64,000 nucleotides of DNA from Mariniphaga sp963747515 (GTDB taxonomy: Bacteria > Bacteroidota > Bacteroidia > Bacteroidales > Prolixibacteraceae): the NCBI GenBank assembly GCA_963747515.1, contig CAVVFN010000001.1, positions 62,001 to 126,000 of the forward strand, written 5' to 3'. Below are positions 36,751 to 46,511 of this stretch, one piece after another. Each line of letters opens with the position of its first letter. The stretch's first letter is position 1. The position numbers were made by a program, and so were the translations under genes. A model generated the notes under the pieces. That model saw nothing but the letters and a program-made list of their open reading frames with translations. It searched no databases and had not been told where the DNA came from.

Positions 36751-38035
36751 AACCAATAAAAATTCCCAGGTAAGAACCGAAAGCAAATCCCAAAATGCCA
36801 ATAGTTATACCGGAGATAATGACTTCTTTATTTTTTAATGCTCCGGCAACAGCAGGAACAAAAGGGGGCGAATAAGTTAGGGCTGTAATTGAAATGATGG
36901 TGGTATCGGCATCCACTTTAAATATTCGTGCGAGAAGCACATGAATAAACATGGAGCCAAATACCACCCATGATACATACAGGAAAAGCTGAAGAAATTC
37001 GAGCTGAAACATTTCCCGCAGGTTAGCCATCGATGAGAGGGCAAGGCAGAAAACGATTATGAAATACATTCCCAAAGGAAAGCTTATTTTTAATCTGTTA
37101 AGCTGTTCAATCAGAGAGGCCAGTAACCCAAGTGTTGTAATGGCAAGGATGACTACAATAGTTTGGGTCGATTCTTCCTTAATAAAGAGGCTTAATCCCC
37201 CGCCGATAGCTAAAATTACAACAGCCGTAAACATCGATTTCAGCATTGCAGGAATATTTTTTCGTTGAAACAGCCCGTCAAAATTATCCATGTCTTTGCT
37301 TTCATCAGGAGTTTGCATCACATTTTCTGCCTTTCGAATGGTAAAACGTGGCAGAAATGTATGGAATAGCCGCTGAGCTATGGTCATCAAAAAAAGTAAA
37401 GCCACAGAGCCAATTATCAAATCATAGGTATGGGTCAATATAAAAATATCGGGGCTTACATTTAATGCTTTGCCTATTGCAGCAAGATTAGGTGTGCCAC
37501 CGGTATATACCCCCACAAGCATGCCGGTAACAGCTGCCGACTCGGTAATTTCTTCAGCAAACCAGTAATAGCCGGTAAAAACTGCAACCAATAAAGAAAT
37601 AACAGCCAGAACAAGCGATAATATGGCACTTCTGGCCTGTTTAATCCATTTTTTAAGGTCGAGTGAAAAAAGCAATAGAGGCAAGGCAAGAAGAATGGTA
37701 ATAGTCATCACATTTTGTTGTAATTGTGCGATTTGGTTAAATACAGCATCACTTTTCGTAAATCCCGGTAATGAAAGGAATCTGGAAAATTCCTCTTTTG
37801 GAATGAACGAGCGACTGCCGCCCAGTGCTTTTATCATATCTTCACTTGGTGAAGGAATAATGCCGGTATTCCCTAACAGAAGTCCTACTGCATAGGCGAG
37901 TACCACTGCTCCAATTCGTTTTAATGTTTCAGAAATTTTAGTCAGATATATTAAAAAGACAGGGATAAGGAGGTAAAACAGAACCAACGCCATGGAAATC
38001 CACATAAACTTACATTTAGCTGATGGAAAATCCAA
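36737..38035 (-). CDS. DUF819 family integral membrane protein
   Basis: The 432-residue protein is strongly hydrophobic with about ten or more membrane segments, for example MALVLFYLLIPVFLIYL, VMTITILLALPLLLFSLDL and ITIGILGFAFGSYLGIFIG at the end. The block AAVTGMLVGVYTGGTPNLAAIGKALN (about 162-187) and the late ALTYSPPFVPAVAGALKNKEVI are characteristic of DUF819 (YjcL-like) proteins. Transport of an unidentified solute, possibly sodium-coupled, is suspected for the family. A second in-frame ATG at 38005 precedes MWISMALVLFYLLIP and might be the true start. Its 3' end overlaps the dipeptidyl peptidase gene by 14 bases. Confidence 0.8.
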   Translation of the reverse strand: MDFPSAKCKFMWISMALVLFYLLIPVFLIYLTKISETLKRIGAVVLAYAVGLLLGNTGIIPSPSEDMIKALGGSRSFIPKEEFSRFLSLPGFTKSDAVFNQIAQLQQNVMTITILLALPLLLFSLDLKKWIKQARSAILSLVLAVISLLVAVFTGYYWFAEEITESAAVTGMLVGVYTGGTPNLAAIGKALNVSPDIFILTHTYDLIIGSVALLFLMTIAQRLFHTFLPRFTIRKAENVMQTPDESKDMDNFDGLFQRKNIPAMLKSMFTAVVILAIGGGLSLFIKEESTQTIVVILAITTLGLLASLIEQLNRLKISFPLGMYFIIVFCLALSSMANLREMFQLEFLQLFLYVSWVVFGSMFIHVLLARIFKVDADTTIISITALTYSPPFVPAVAGALKNKEVIISGITIGILGFAFGSYLGIFIGSILK

Positions 38036-38165
38036 AATTAAAAAAAAAGAATTAAGGAAATGTATAAAGAAGTTTTTTAATCATCAATTTGAGTAAGGCC
38101 TACAAATGGATTAGAGGGATTCTTTATAAAGTGCTTTTAAATTAAATGCGGAATATTAATAAAAC

Positions 38166-38195
38166 AAAAGAGGTTGTTAAAAAACAACCTCTTTT
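38166..38195 (-). terminator. Terminator after the FadL-like porin gene
   Basis: AAAAGAGGTTGTT (38166-38178) pairs with AACAACCTCTTTT (38183-38195) around a four-base loop, a perfect 13-bp stem with A and T flanks. It sits 21 bases beyond the minus-strand stop at 38216 and separates it from the DUF819 gene. Confidence 0.85.
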
Positions 38196-38215
38196 TACAA
38201 TACTGCATTTTTATT

Positions 38216-39706
38216 CTAGAACTTAAAACCAAGAGTAAACATTACTTTATGTTTTATATTATTGAAAGCTGCCATATCCGAGGGTTGATAATAATCGGTA
38301 ACCGGATCGGGGTACAGCAATTCAAAATCTTTAATATAGGAATAGCGGTAAGCTACATCAAAAAAGAAACCGCCACTTTTAAACCCAAGACCTCCGGAAT
38401 AGGTTACTTTATCTGCATCTGCATTAGGTTGTGTTGCTTCAAATGCCTGTTCATTGTAGGGCGATGGATAATACTCATATCCACCACGTAAACTTACATT
38501 GTTTGAAACCAGCAATTCCCCTCCGACACGAAGGTTGCCTACCGATTTAAAAATTTGAGAAATCTCTTCGTTTTCATCAAAAAAATCGTAACCATCACCT
38601 CCTCTTCTTAATTTTGTTGAGCCGTAATCCACATATTCGTAATCCACGCTTAACAAACCTGCTTTCCCAATAACAAATGCACCGCTTAAGTTTGCACGGA
38701 GTGGAGTTTCAAGATCATAATTGTATTCAGAATTTGGGGAATAAAATTTATTATTTTCATCTCCATCTTCATAAGAGATATTGGATGCCATTGAGGTTTC
38801 AAATACATCATTTAAATTGTAAAAGGTTGGACTATGTACTGAAGCACCAAACCTTATTGCATTTATAGGTTTAAAAATAATACCGATTTTACCATTATAG
38901 CCTGTGCCGGAAGTAAGAAGTACACTGTTAAATGTCATCGAATTAAAATAATCAATGTTATTATTGACGTCCCTTTCGAATAATTGGGATGATTCCTTGT
39001 AATAAACATCTACAATACCTACAGATGCTCCCAGATAAAGCTTGTGGTTAAAGTTCAAGCCTGCTGCCAGTGAATATTCATTTACAGCTCCCTGTTTTGA
39101 GATGCTCTTTCTCAGGCTTTGACCGTAACCATCTTGTTCCAGGTCACTATAGTAAATACCATCATTGTCAACATTAATTAAATCGGCATCTATTGCAAGA
39201 TTTTCATAAAAATCACTAAAAATACCTTCGGTGGCATTATCCGAAAGATAATCAAGGAAGGAACCGTTCATATTATTGGCCCCTCCCAGTATTTCAGTAT
39301 TAAAGTCCTTCAAGCGATTGTATCCAATACCAAAGTTTATTGCCACGAGGCCTGTTTCTCCCTGATTGTTGGGAGCCATGGCTGCTACATAGCTTAAATT
39401 ATTGAATCCAAAATGGTATTTGTTTTCATTCATTACATTTCCCCGGAAAGTTGTTTCTACCTGGGTCTGACTGAACATCGGGCTAAAAACAAATTCCGAT
39501 GTACGGTAAAGTCCAAGACCGGCAGGATTAATGCTTACTGAGGTGAAATCACCACCAAGTGCACCAAATGCATTACCCATGGCACCTGCCCGTGCTGTAC
39601 CCTGAACCTGAAAATTGGAATAGCGCATAGCATCGGCAAGATCCTGTGCCTGCACTAAATAAGGAGCTGAGAATGCTATGGTTAATATTACTATGAACTT
39701 TTTCAT
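38216..39706 (-). CDS. OmpP1/FadL/TodX-family outer membrane protein
   Basis: The 496-residue protein has a signal peptide (IVILTIAFSAPYLVQAQ) and the FadL-like opening LADAMRYSNFQVQGTARAGAMGNAFGALGGDFTS (about 22-55), in which A-x-A-G-A-x-G-x-A-x-x-A-x-x-x-D is followed by NPAGLGLYRTSEF. It continues with alternating beta strands ending in an aromatic residue (VMFTLGFKF), consistent with an outer-membrane barrel. Members import hydrophobic compounds such as fatty acids or aromatics. It follows the lipoprotein gene at 39753-41153 with a 46-base gap on the same strand and ends at a good terminator, so the two form an operon. Confidence 0.82.
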   Translation of the reverse strand: MKKFIVILTIAFSAPYLVQAQDLADAMRYSNFQVQGTARAGAMGNAFGALGGDFTSVSINPAGLGLYRTSEFVFSPMFSQTQVETTFRGNVMNENKYHFGFNNLSYVAAMAPNNQGETGLVAINFGIGYNRLKDFNTEILGGANNMNGSFLDYLSDNATEGIFSDFYENLAIDADLINVDNDGIYYSDLEQDGYGQSLRKSISKQGAVNEYSLAAGLNFNHKLYLGASVGIVDVYYKESSQLFERDVNNNIDYFNSMTFNSVLLTSGTGYNGKIGIIFKPINAIRFGASVHSPTFYNLNDVFETSMASNISYEDGDENNKFYSPNSEYNYDLETPLRANLSGAFVIGKAGLLSVDYEYVDYGSTKLRRGGDGYDFFDENEEISQIFKSVGNLRVGGELLVSNNVSLRGGYEYYPSPYNEQAFEATQPNADADKVTYSGGLGFKSGGFFFDVAYRYSYIKDFELLYPDPVTDYYQPSDMAAFNNIKHKVMFTLGFKF

Positions 39707-39752
39707 GGTTAATTTCTATTTTTATTAATATTTCGGTTAAACGGTTCTCTGA

Positions 39753-41153
39753 TTACCTTCTTCCAGAAGATGAGGAAGAGGATCTGCCGGTACTCCCTGA
39801 TCTGCCTGAGCTGCCTGAGCTGCTGGGCGAATAGCTTCTTGACGGAGAAGAAGACCCGCTGTTATAGCTGGGACTGCTGCTCCGGTATGGAGCACTTCTC
39901 TGATAGGTACTGCCTGAACTCCTTGCAGGTGCCTGGTATGTCCGGTTTGAAGTGGTGCTTCCGGAACTCCGGTTATATGTTGAATTCGACCTGTAGATGC
40001 GGTTGTAACTCGAGGTAGAATTTGGAGCTGAATACCTGACATTTCCACTTTTGCTTTGCGACACAATTACCCGGGGAGAAGTGCTGACACCGGTTGATGG
40101 TCTTGTATAACTCCGCGTGACGGTATTGCCCGGACGTGTATAAACCCGTGTCTGGGTTTGGCCATTTGTAGAGCTTCTTACCGACTGGCTGCCGTTATCA
40201 CTTCTTCTTCTTTCAGTAACTACATTATTATTGGTCGCAGCACGCTGAGGAGTTTGTGTACGGCTGTCGGCAACCCTTGCCCGGACGTCTGAACTGCTCC
40301 TTCGAGTAGTTCGGCTGTTTTCATTTACACCTTCCCGTGCGCTTTTTGTCGTGTTGGATGATGTGCGGACCGAACCGGTTGTGGTTCTTCTATCGTAATT
40401 ATTGCCATATCTGACTCCTGAAGCTGTGGAACGTCTTTGTCCGTAACGGTAGTTTTCCGAATCAACATACCTGTAATTCGCATGTCCGTACCATGGAGAA
40501 CCTCCGTAATAACCTCCATAATATCCCCCGTAATATCCTCCGTAATATCCTGAATAATATGGACTATACCAGGGTGAATAACCCCAGCCCCCGGAGTAAT
40601 AAGGGGAATACCAGCTGTATCCTGCACCCCAACCAAACGACCAGGAAGGATAACTCCATGCTGAATAGTAAAACGGATCGTAATAAGGATCATAATACCA
40701 GGAGTCCCAGTAATAAGGATCGTAGAAATAGGGTCGGTGAAAACGACGGATACGGTAGGCATAATCGAGTTCCTGCCCATCGTAATAATTATTAATTACA
40801 TACTTAACATCGTCCTCGTTATAATAAACACTGGTGTCACTTGAAAACTTATCGTACTGATCCATACTGTAAGAAAGTGCTTCTGCATCGTTTTCAGTAC
40901 CATCGAATATGTAATTGTTCATGGTCTTTGAACCTTCATCATTCTCTTCGATGCTGCTGATAATCACCCGGTTGCCTGACTTAAGTTCCGCCTGGTCATT
41001 TGTTCCGGCCGATTCTTCAGCTGCAATGGGCGGCGGAACATCTTCCGGATTAAAATAAATATCATCACTGTAATAGCCAGTGACATATGACCCTGAACTA
41101 CATGCACCCAAAAAGAGTGCTGCCATAATTAAAAATGTTAATCTTGATTTCAT
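39753..41153 (-). CDS. Lipoprotein with Tyr/Gly-rich repeat core and Ser/Arg-rich tail
   Basis: The 466-residue protein is a predicted lipoprotein: FLIMAALFLGACSSG places the lipid-modified cysteine at residue 18. Three zones follow: an acidic region (about 25-125), a Tyr-, Trp-, Pro- and Gly-rich region (about 135-235) with DPYYWDSWYYDPYYDPFYY and four YYGG repeats, and a long basic, serine- and threonine-rich tail ending SGRSSSSSSGRR. No enzyme motif is present. Similar low-complexity lipoproteins occur across Bacteroidota, but I know of no role; an envelope structural function is a guess. It is the first gene of an operon with the FadL-like porin and is divergent from proS with 98 bases between. 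Confidence 0.7.
   Translation of the reverse strand: MKSRLTFLIMAALFLGACSSGSYVTGYYSDDIYFNPEDVPPPIAAEESAGTNDQAELKSGNRVIISSIEENDEGSKTMNNYIFDGTENDAEALSYSMDQYDKFSSDTSVYYNEDDVKYVINNYYDGQELDYAYRIRRFHRPYFYDPYYWDSWYYDPYYDPFYYSAWSYPSWSFGWGAGYSWYSPYYSGGWGYSPWYSPYYSGYYGGYYGGYYGGYYGGSPWYGHANYRYVDSENYRYGQRRSTASGVRYGNNYDRRTTTGSVRTSSNTTKSAREGVNENSRTTRRSSSDVRARVADSRTQTPQRAATNNNVVTERRRSDNGSQSVRSSTNGQTQTRVYTRPGNTVTRSYTRPSTGVSTSPRVIVSQSKSGNVRYSAPNSTSSYNRIYRSNSTYNRSSGSTTSNRTYQAPARSSGSTYQRSAPYRSSSPSYNSGSSSPSRSYSPSSSGSSGRSGSTGRSSSSSSGRR
40500..40549. repeat. 12-bp tandem coding repeat (YYGG units)
   Basis: Four to five copies of a 12-base unit close to CCTCCGTAATAT run through 40500-40549, encoding YYGG on the minus strand inside the lipoprotein gene. 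Copy number could vary by slippage. Confidence 0.7.
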
Positions 41154-41251
41154 AACTCGTCTCCCGGTTTATTTAATTTCAATAATATTTACTTTCTTTG
41201 TTTCCTCAAAAACATAGTAAATAAAACAAAATTTGTACCAACAAAGTAAAA

Positions 41252-42727
41252 ATGGCGAAAGAATTAACATCGCGCAACGAGAATTATTCCCAATGGTATC
41301 AGGATCTGGTAATTAAAGCCGATTTGGCCGAAAATTCAGCAGTAAGGGGATGCATGGTGATTAAACCTTACGGGTATGCAATCTGGGAAAAAATGCAGGC
41401 TGAACTCGACCGGATGTTTAAGGAAACTGGTCATGTAAATGCTTATTTCCCTTTATTTATTCCAAAATCCTTTTTCAGTAAGGAAGCCAGTCATGTTGAA
41501 GGGTTTGCTAAAGAATGCGCAGTGGTTACGCATTACAGATTGAAAAATGATTACATAAATGGAGGAGTAATGGTTGATCCGGAGGCTAAACTTGAGGAAG
41601 AATTGATTGTTCGTCCTACTTCAGAAACCATTATATGGAACACCTACCGCAACTGGATTCAGTCGCATCGCGATTTGCCATTGCTGATTAACCAGTGGGC
41701 CAATGTTGTGCGCTGGGAAATGAGGACCCGCCTGTTTCTTCGTACTTCTGAGTTTCTCTGGCAGGAAGGCCATACTGCCCATGCCACACAACAGGAAGCT
41801 GTTGAAGAAACAATAAAAATGATTAATGTATATGCCGATTTTGCCCAAAACTATATGGCAATGCCTGTGGTGAAAGGGCTGAAGTCGGAAAATGAAAAGT
41901 TTGCCGGTGCTGTCGATACCTATACCATTGAAGCTTTAATGCAGGATGGTAAAGCACTGCAATCGGGTACTTCCCATTTTCTGGGGCAGAATTTTGCCAG
42001 GGCTTTCGATGTAAAGTTCGCCAATAAGGAGGGAAGGGAAGAATATGTTTGGGCTACCTCATGGGGCGTCTCCACCAGGCTGATGGGAGCATTGATTATG
42101 GCCCATTCCGACGATAACGGACTTGTACTGCCTCCACGTCTTGCACCTATACAGGTAGTTATTGTGCCTGTATATAAAAATATGGAGCAACTGGAGAACA
42201 TCCGCAATAAGGTGGATTCTATTGTTGCAGATTTAAAAGCCAAAGGCATTTCGGTAAAATTTGATGACAACGATAACAAGAAACCTGGATGGAAATTTGC
42301 TGAATACGAATTGAAAGGAGTACCTGTAAGACTTGCCATTGGCCCGCGTGATTTGGAAAATAATACGGTGGAAATAGCCCGGCGCGATACCCTTCAGAAA
42401 AATACCGTTTCTTTTAACGGGATTACTGACTATATTCAGAGCCTGCTGGATGAGATTCAAACCGGCATCTTTAATAAAGCATTAAAGTTCAGATTGGAAC
42501 ATACCTCTACTGCCGATTCCTGGGATGAGTTCAGTGACCTGATTAAAAATAAAGGAGGGTTTGTTCTTGCACATTGGGACGGTACTGCTGAAACGGAAGA
42601 AAAAATAAAGAACGAAACTAAAGCAACCATTCGCTGTATCCCGCTCGATAATGATAAGGAAGCTGGAATCTGCATCTATTCAGGTAAACCTTCATCTCAA
42701 AGGGTGCTGTTTGCTATGGCATATTAG
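41252..42727 (+). CDS. proS: Prolyl-tRNA synthetase, archaeal/eukaryotic-like type
   Basis: The 491-residue enzyme charges tRNA-Pro. It is a class II synthetase with motif 2 visible as VRWEMRTRLFLRTSEFLWQEGHTAHAT (about 150-176; R-x-E then the substrate loop) and motif 3 as WATSWGVSTRLMGALIMAHSDDNGLVLPP (about 267-295). The anticodon-binding domain follows (APIQVVIVPVYKN onward), then a zinc-type or extended C-terminal domain ending in tyrosine. It lacks the inserted editing domain of the E. coli-type enzyme, so it is the shorter ProS type 3 form common in Bacteroidota. A clear terminator follows at 42795. Confidence 0.95.
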   Translation: MAKELTSRNENYSQWYQDLVIKADLAENSAVRGCMVIKPYGYAIWEKMQAELDRMFKETGHVNAYFPLFIPKSFFSKEASHVEGFAKECAVVTHYRLKNDYINGGVMVDPEAKLEEELIVRPTSETIIWNTYRNWIQSHRDLPLLINQWANVVRWEMRTRLFLRTSEFLWQEGHTAHATQQEAVEETIKMINVYADFAQNYMAMPVVKGLKSENEKFAGAVDTYTIEALMQDGKALQSGTSHFLGQNFARAFDVKFANKEGREEYVWATSWGVSTRLMGALIMAHSDDNGLVLPPRLAPIQVVIVPVYKNMEQLENIRNKVDSIVADLKAKGISVKFDDNDNKKPGWKFAEYELKGVPVRLAIGPRDLENNTVEIARRDTLQKNTVSFNGITDYIQSLLDEIQTGIFNKALKFRLEHTSTADSWDEFSDLIKNKGGFVLAHWDGTAETEEKIKNETKATIRCIPLDNDKEAGICIYSGKPSSQRVLFAMAY

Positions 42728-42794
42728 GCTGAACAGAAAAAGTGAATCGTTAAGAAGAAATTTTTCTAAATCGAATTAATATAACACAAAGCAG

Positions 42795-42822
42795 AGGCTG
42801 TCATGTATGAACAGCCTTTTTT
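42795..42822 (+). terminator. Terminator of proS
   Basis: AGGCTGT (42795-42801) pairs with ACAGCCT (42811-42817); the inner TCA and TGA can extend the stem with a small bulge. A run of six T ends at 42822. It lies 68 bases after the proS stop. Confidence 0.8.
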
Positions 42823-43233
42823 ATATTATTCCGGAAAACAACCTGGTGGTTTCGGCTCTGAAGGATAACATGCTTTCATCCGGTAAAATTATCAAAATAC
42901 ATAATGACGCACCTTTAAAGAGTCAAAAATGTTGACAGATATGTCAAGGTATGGTGCGATTTGATGAATGTTTTGATAATGTGAGGGATTTGATGTGAGA
43001 TTATAATTTTTTCCACCGATTAATTTCTGAAGAAAGGTCCCGGAAGTTTCCTGGTACGATTAAAAAAACAAATGGGAATGTTTTATGTAATATTGTGCAT
43101 AGTGCAGAGTTTTGCCTTTTGAGATACTCTGGGTTTTGTTGCGTAAATTTAATTATGTGGGGTGGTACAAATTAATATCCTCTTTATTTTCAATATTTCG
43201 GCGGGTTGTGTATTTTAGTTCAAAATTTAAGCC
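42823..43233. other. Intergenic region between proS and the unknown gene
   Basis: No gene of note was found in these 411 bases. A nine-base direct repeat GATTTGATG occurs at 42958 and 42987 with a similar TTTTGATAATG between. The final 90 bases are AT-rich and should contain the promoter of the gene at 43234. Confidence 0.45.
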
Positions 43234-43920
43234 ATGACTGAAAAGGAAATCCGGGCTGCCCTGCTTGAGGCTTTTGTCTTAAAATCGAACGTTAAGCAAA
43301 AAGTATATTCCAATACGTTGCAGTCGTTCAGGTTACTAAAAAAAGTACTGAAGTTGCTTGAAAAGGAATACATTTCCACATTAAAAGAACAGGTTTCTGC
43401 AGTTGCCCTGCCGGTCTTCAGGGAAAGAGGACCTTTTGAGGCAGAATTTGAAATTGGAGGCGATTTGCTTATTTTTAGCATGCATTCAAATATCTTTGAA
43501 TTCGACAACAAACATCCGGTTCTCAAATCTCCCTATATTCAAAACGATGCCCTGCGTTCATATTGCGGAATGATTAACATATATAATTTTCTGGCCGATT
43601 CATTTAAATACAACAGGGAGAAAGACATCGGCTATCTTGTGGCACGTATTTTTATTAATAAGGACAACCATTTTTTTGTTGAGGGTAAACGGCAGACGGA
43701 AGAAAATGTAAAAAGTTTTGCCATCGATACCATTTCTCCCGGTGTGCTGCGGCAAATAGTGGAAACTGCCATCGGTTATTGCATTGAATTCGATTTGCTG
43801 GTTCCGCCATACGACCAGGTAAAATTGGCAACGGTTGAACAAATGCAGCAGAAAATCATTCATTCAAAAATGATTACCGGTAAAAGGCTGGGATTTGTTT
43901 TTAATTCAGACGATGTTTAG
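43234..43920 (+). CDS. Conserved-looking protein of unknown function
   Basis: I do not recognise this 228-residue protein. It lacks a signal peptide and membrane segment, so it should be cytoplasmic. The first 60 residues are helical and basic (KSNVKQKVYSNTLQSFRLLKKVLKLLEKEY). The middle has a beta-type segment FEAEFEIGGDLLIFSMHSNIFEFD and a conserved-looking YCGMINIYNFLADSFKYNREKDIGYLVARIFIN. The end has an aromatic helix IVETAIGYCIEFDLLVPPYDQVKL. Codon use resembles its neighbours, and it is followed by pepT after 41 bases, so it may be co-transcribed with pepT and tilS. Confidence 0.7.
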   Translation: MTEKEIRAALLEAFVLKSNVKQKVYSNTLQSFRLLKKVLKLLEKEYISTLKEQVSAVALPVFRERGPFEAEFEIGGDLLIFSMHSNIFEFDNKHPVLKSPYIQNDALRSYCGMINIYNFLADSFKYNREKDIGYLVARIFINKDNHFFVEGKRQTEENVKSFAIDTISPGVLRQIVETAIGYCIEFDLLVPPYDQVKLATVEQMQQKIIHSKMITGKRLGFVFNSDDV

Positions 43921-43961
43921 TTGACAACGGAACAGAAAGAAATAAAAAAGAGTAAAATATT

Positions 43962-45185
43962 ATGGAAAAAGCAATAGAACGATTTATACGGTACACCAAA
44001 GAATTTACCACTTCCAATCCTGAAAGCAAAACCAATCCAAGCACTGAGATGCAATTCCGTTTTATGAAGAAACTTGCAACTGAACTGAAAGAAATTGGTT
44101 TGGAGGAAGTCGACCTCGATGAAAACGGATACCTGATGGCTACCGTTCCGGCAAATGATGATGGAGATTACCCGGTGGTGGGTTTCATTGCACATGTGGA
44201 TACCAGTCCTGATTTTGAAGGAAAAAATGTTCATCCACGGATTGTTGAAAATTACGATGGAGGTATTATTCGTCTGAACAACAACGTATCAATTGACCCG
44301 GCAGAATTTCCGGATTTACTGAAGTACAAAGGACAGGATATTATTACTGCTTCGGGTGATACTTTACTCGGAGCCGACGATAAGGCCGGAGTTGCAGAAA
44401 TTGTAACGGCTGCTGAAATCCTTTTGAACGACAAAGAACGAAAACATGGAAAAATTCGTATTGGCTTTACGCCCGATGAGGAAATAGGGCGGGGGGCCGA
44501 TAAATTTGATGTGAATAAATTTGGAGCCGACTTCGCATACACCCTCGATGGAGGGGAAATCGGTGAGCTGGAATATGAAAACTTTAACGCAGCCGGTGCA
44601 AAAATAACCATTCAGGGGCGCAGTGTTCATCCGGGTTTTGCAAAGGAAAAAATGATCAATGCCTCCCTTGTTGCCCATAAAATTGTTGCCATGCTTCCTG
44701 CCGTTCAGCGGCCTGAACATACCGAAGGCTATGAAGGTTTCTTTCACCTGCTATCTTTTAACGGAAATGTGGAGAAGGCAGAATTGCAGTATATCATCCG
44801 CGATCATAACATGAAGAAGTTCAATGCAAAGAAAGATCTGCTTATAAATATTGTTCAGCTTGTAAATCAGGAGTACGGGCAGGAACTGGTGCATCTGGAA
44901 TTAAAGGACCAGTACTATAATATGAAGGAAAAGATTGAGCCCGTAATGTATGTAGTGGATATTGCACTTGAGGCAATGATGAAAGCAGATATTACTCCCG
45001 ATGTAAAGGCCATCCGTGGGGGGACCGATGGAGCAAGACTTTCGTTCGAAGGATTGCCTTGTCCGAATGTATTTGCCGGAGGGCATAACTTTCACGGGCC
45101 ATATGAATTTATTCCTGTACGTTCAATACTGAAGGCGGTGGAGGTGATATTACATATTGCTGAACGGGCACAAATCAGAAAGTGA
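43962..45185 (+). CDS. pepT: Peptidase T (tripeptide aminopeptidase)
   Basis: The 407-residue enzyme is an M20B zinc peptidase that releases N-terminal residues from tripeptides in the cytoplasm. Motifs follow the family: GFIAHVDTSPDF (about 70-81) with the first metal His and Asp, TLLGADDKAGVAEIV (about 134-148) with the bridging Asp, FTPDEEIGRGADKFD (about 171-185) with the catalytic Glu pair, and GGTDGARLSFEGLPCPN (about 358-374). The final GGHNFHGPYEFIPVRS carries the last metal His. Its stop is immediately followed by the tilS ATG with no gap, indicating coupled translation. Confidence 0.94.
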   Translation: MEKAIERFIRYTKEFTTSNPESKTNPSTEMQFRFMKKLATELKEIGLEEVDLDENGYLMATVPANDDGDYPVVGFIAHVDTSPDFEGKNVHPRIVENYDGGIIRLNNNVSIDPAEFPDLLKYKGQDIITASGDTLLGADDKAGVAEIVTAAEILLNDKERKHGKIRIGFTPDEEIGRGADKFDVNKFGADFAYTLDGGEIGELEYENFNAAGAKITIQGRSVHPGFAKEKMINASLVAHKIVAMLPAVQRPEHTEGYEGFFHLLSFNGNVEKAELQYIIRDHNMKKFNAKKDLLINIVQLVNQEYGQELVHLELKDQYYNMKEKIEPVMYVVDIALEAMMKADITPDVKAIRGGTDGARLSFEGLPCPNVFAGGHNFHGPYEFIPVRSILKAVEVILHIAERAQIRK

Positions 45186-46511
45186 ATGCTAAAAAAATTC
45201 AAAGACTTTATTGCAATCCAACAACTCTTTAATCCTGCTCAAAAAATATTGCTGGCAGTAAGCGGAGGGATCGACAGTATGGTTTTGCTGCATCTTTTCG
45301 AACACTCGGAATTTAATTATGGCGTGGTGCATTGTAATTTTCAGCTGCGCAATACCGATTCAGAGGGGGATGAAAAGTTTGTTGAAGAGCACGTATTGAA
45401 TTATGGCGTTCCATTTTATACCAAGCGTTTCGATACGTTTGAATATGCACGGATGAACGGTATCTCTGTCGAAATGGCTGCAAGGGAACTTAGATACAGC
45501 TATTTTGAAGAAGTAAGAAAAGAATTTAACTACGATTATATTGCTACTGCGCATCACAAAGATGATATGCTGGAGACTTTTTTTCTGAACCTTTCCCGTA
45601 AAACTGGAATCAAGGGTCTTACCGGGATCAAAGAAAAAACAGGGAGAATTATTCGTCCGATGCTTTTTGCCAGCCGCACAGAAATTGAAGCGTTTGCCCG
45701 TAAAAATTTTGTCGGGAAGCGTGAGGATGTGTCAAACAGTGAATTAATATACCAGCGGAATTTTATCCGGCACAGGGTGTTGCCTGTGCTTTCCGATTTG
45801 AACCCTTCATTTAAAAACAATCTTTTCGACACCATAGGCAATTTGCGGGAAGCCGAAGAAGTTTACTCCTGGTTTTTGCATGGTGAAAAAATAAAAGTGG
45901 TATCTTTTAAGGAGAATAATCCGGTTGTTGATCTTGAGCGGCTTTTGAAGTCGCCTTTTCCAAAAGTTTTGCTGTTTGAAATTCTTTCAGAGTATAATTT
46001 TAATCCGAAAGTGGCAGAGCAGGTATTTGCAGGTCTTAAAAGTGAATCGGGCAGGACATATTATTCAAAAAGTCACCGGTTGGTAAAAGACCGCAAACTC
46101 TTATATCTGACTTCACTTCCCATGAAGGAAGAACGGATTTATTATATTGAAGAAGGCGATGTGGAGCTGTTTGACCCATTTGACTTGATCATTCAACGGT
46201 TCAGCAGCGAAAATTTCCAACTCGATAAATCACCACTGGTGGCATGCCTCGATTTCGATAAAATAGAATTTCCTCTACTTGTCAGGAAATGGACCAAGGG
46301 TGATTATTTCCAGCCTTTGGGAATGGCGGGTTTCAAGAAGTTAAGCGATTTTTTAATTGACCTAAAGATACCCCTTCACCAGAAAGAAAACATCTGGTTG
46401 CTTTGCAGCGGACAAAAAATAGTTTGGATAGTAGGCTATCGAATCGATAACAGATTTAGAATTACACATGAAACCAAACAAGTTCTGAAAATGGAATTAT
46501 TATATAAGTAA
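45186..46511 (+). CDS. tilS: tRNA(Ile)-lysidine synthase
   Basis: The 441-residue enzyme converts the wobble cytidine of tRNA-Ile (CAU) to lysidine using ATP and lysine, an essential step for AUA decoding. The PP-loop ATP-binding motif SGGIDS is at residues 26-31. The N-type domain continues with ATAHHKDDMLETFFLNLSRKTGIKGL (about 120-145), characteristic of TilS. The C-terminal domain with FPLLVRKWTKGDYFQPLGM and the last RKLSDFLID-like helix (KKLSDFLIDLKIP) is also present, so the gene appears full length. The start abuts the pepT stop. Confidence 0.93.
   Translation: MLKKFKDFIAIQQLFNPAQKILLAVSGGIDSMVLLHLFEHSEFNYGVVHCNFQLRNTDSEGDEKFVEEHVLNYGVPFYTKRFDTFEYARMNGISVEMAARELRYSYFEEVRKEFNYDYIATAHHKDDMLETFFLNLSRKTGIKGLTGIKEKTGRIIRPMLFASRTEIEAFARKNFVGKREDVSNSELIYQRNFIRHRVLPVLSDLNPSFKNNLFDTIGNLREAEEVYSWFLHGEKIKVVSFKENNPVVDLERLLKSPFPKVLLFEILSEYNFNPKVAEQVFAGLKSESGRTYYSKSHRLVKDRKLLYLTSLPMKEERIYYIEEGDVELFDPFDLIIQRFSSENFQLDKSPLVACLDFDKIEFPLLVRKWTKGDYFQPLGMAGFKKLSDFLIDLKIPLHQKENIWLLCSGQKIVWIVGYRIDNRFRITHETKQVLKMELLYK

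Noticed and set aside
42958..42995. Direct repeat GATTTGATG in the gap after proS
   Set aside because: Only two nine-base copies in AT-rich sequence; not enough to call a repeat or regulatory array.
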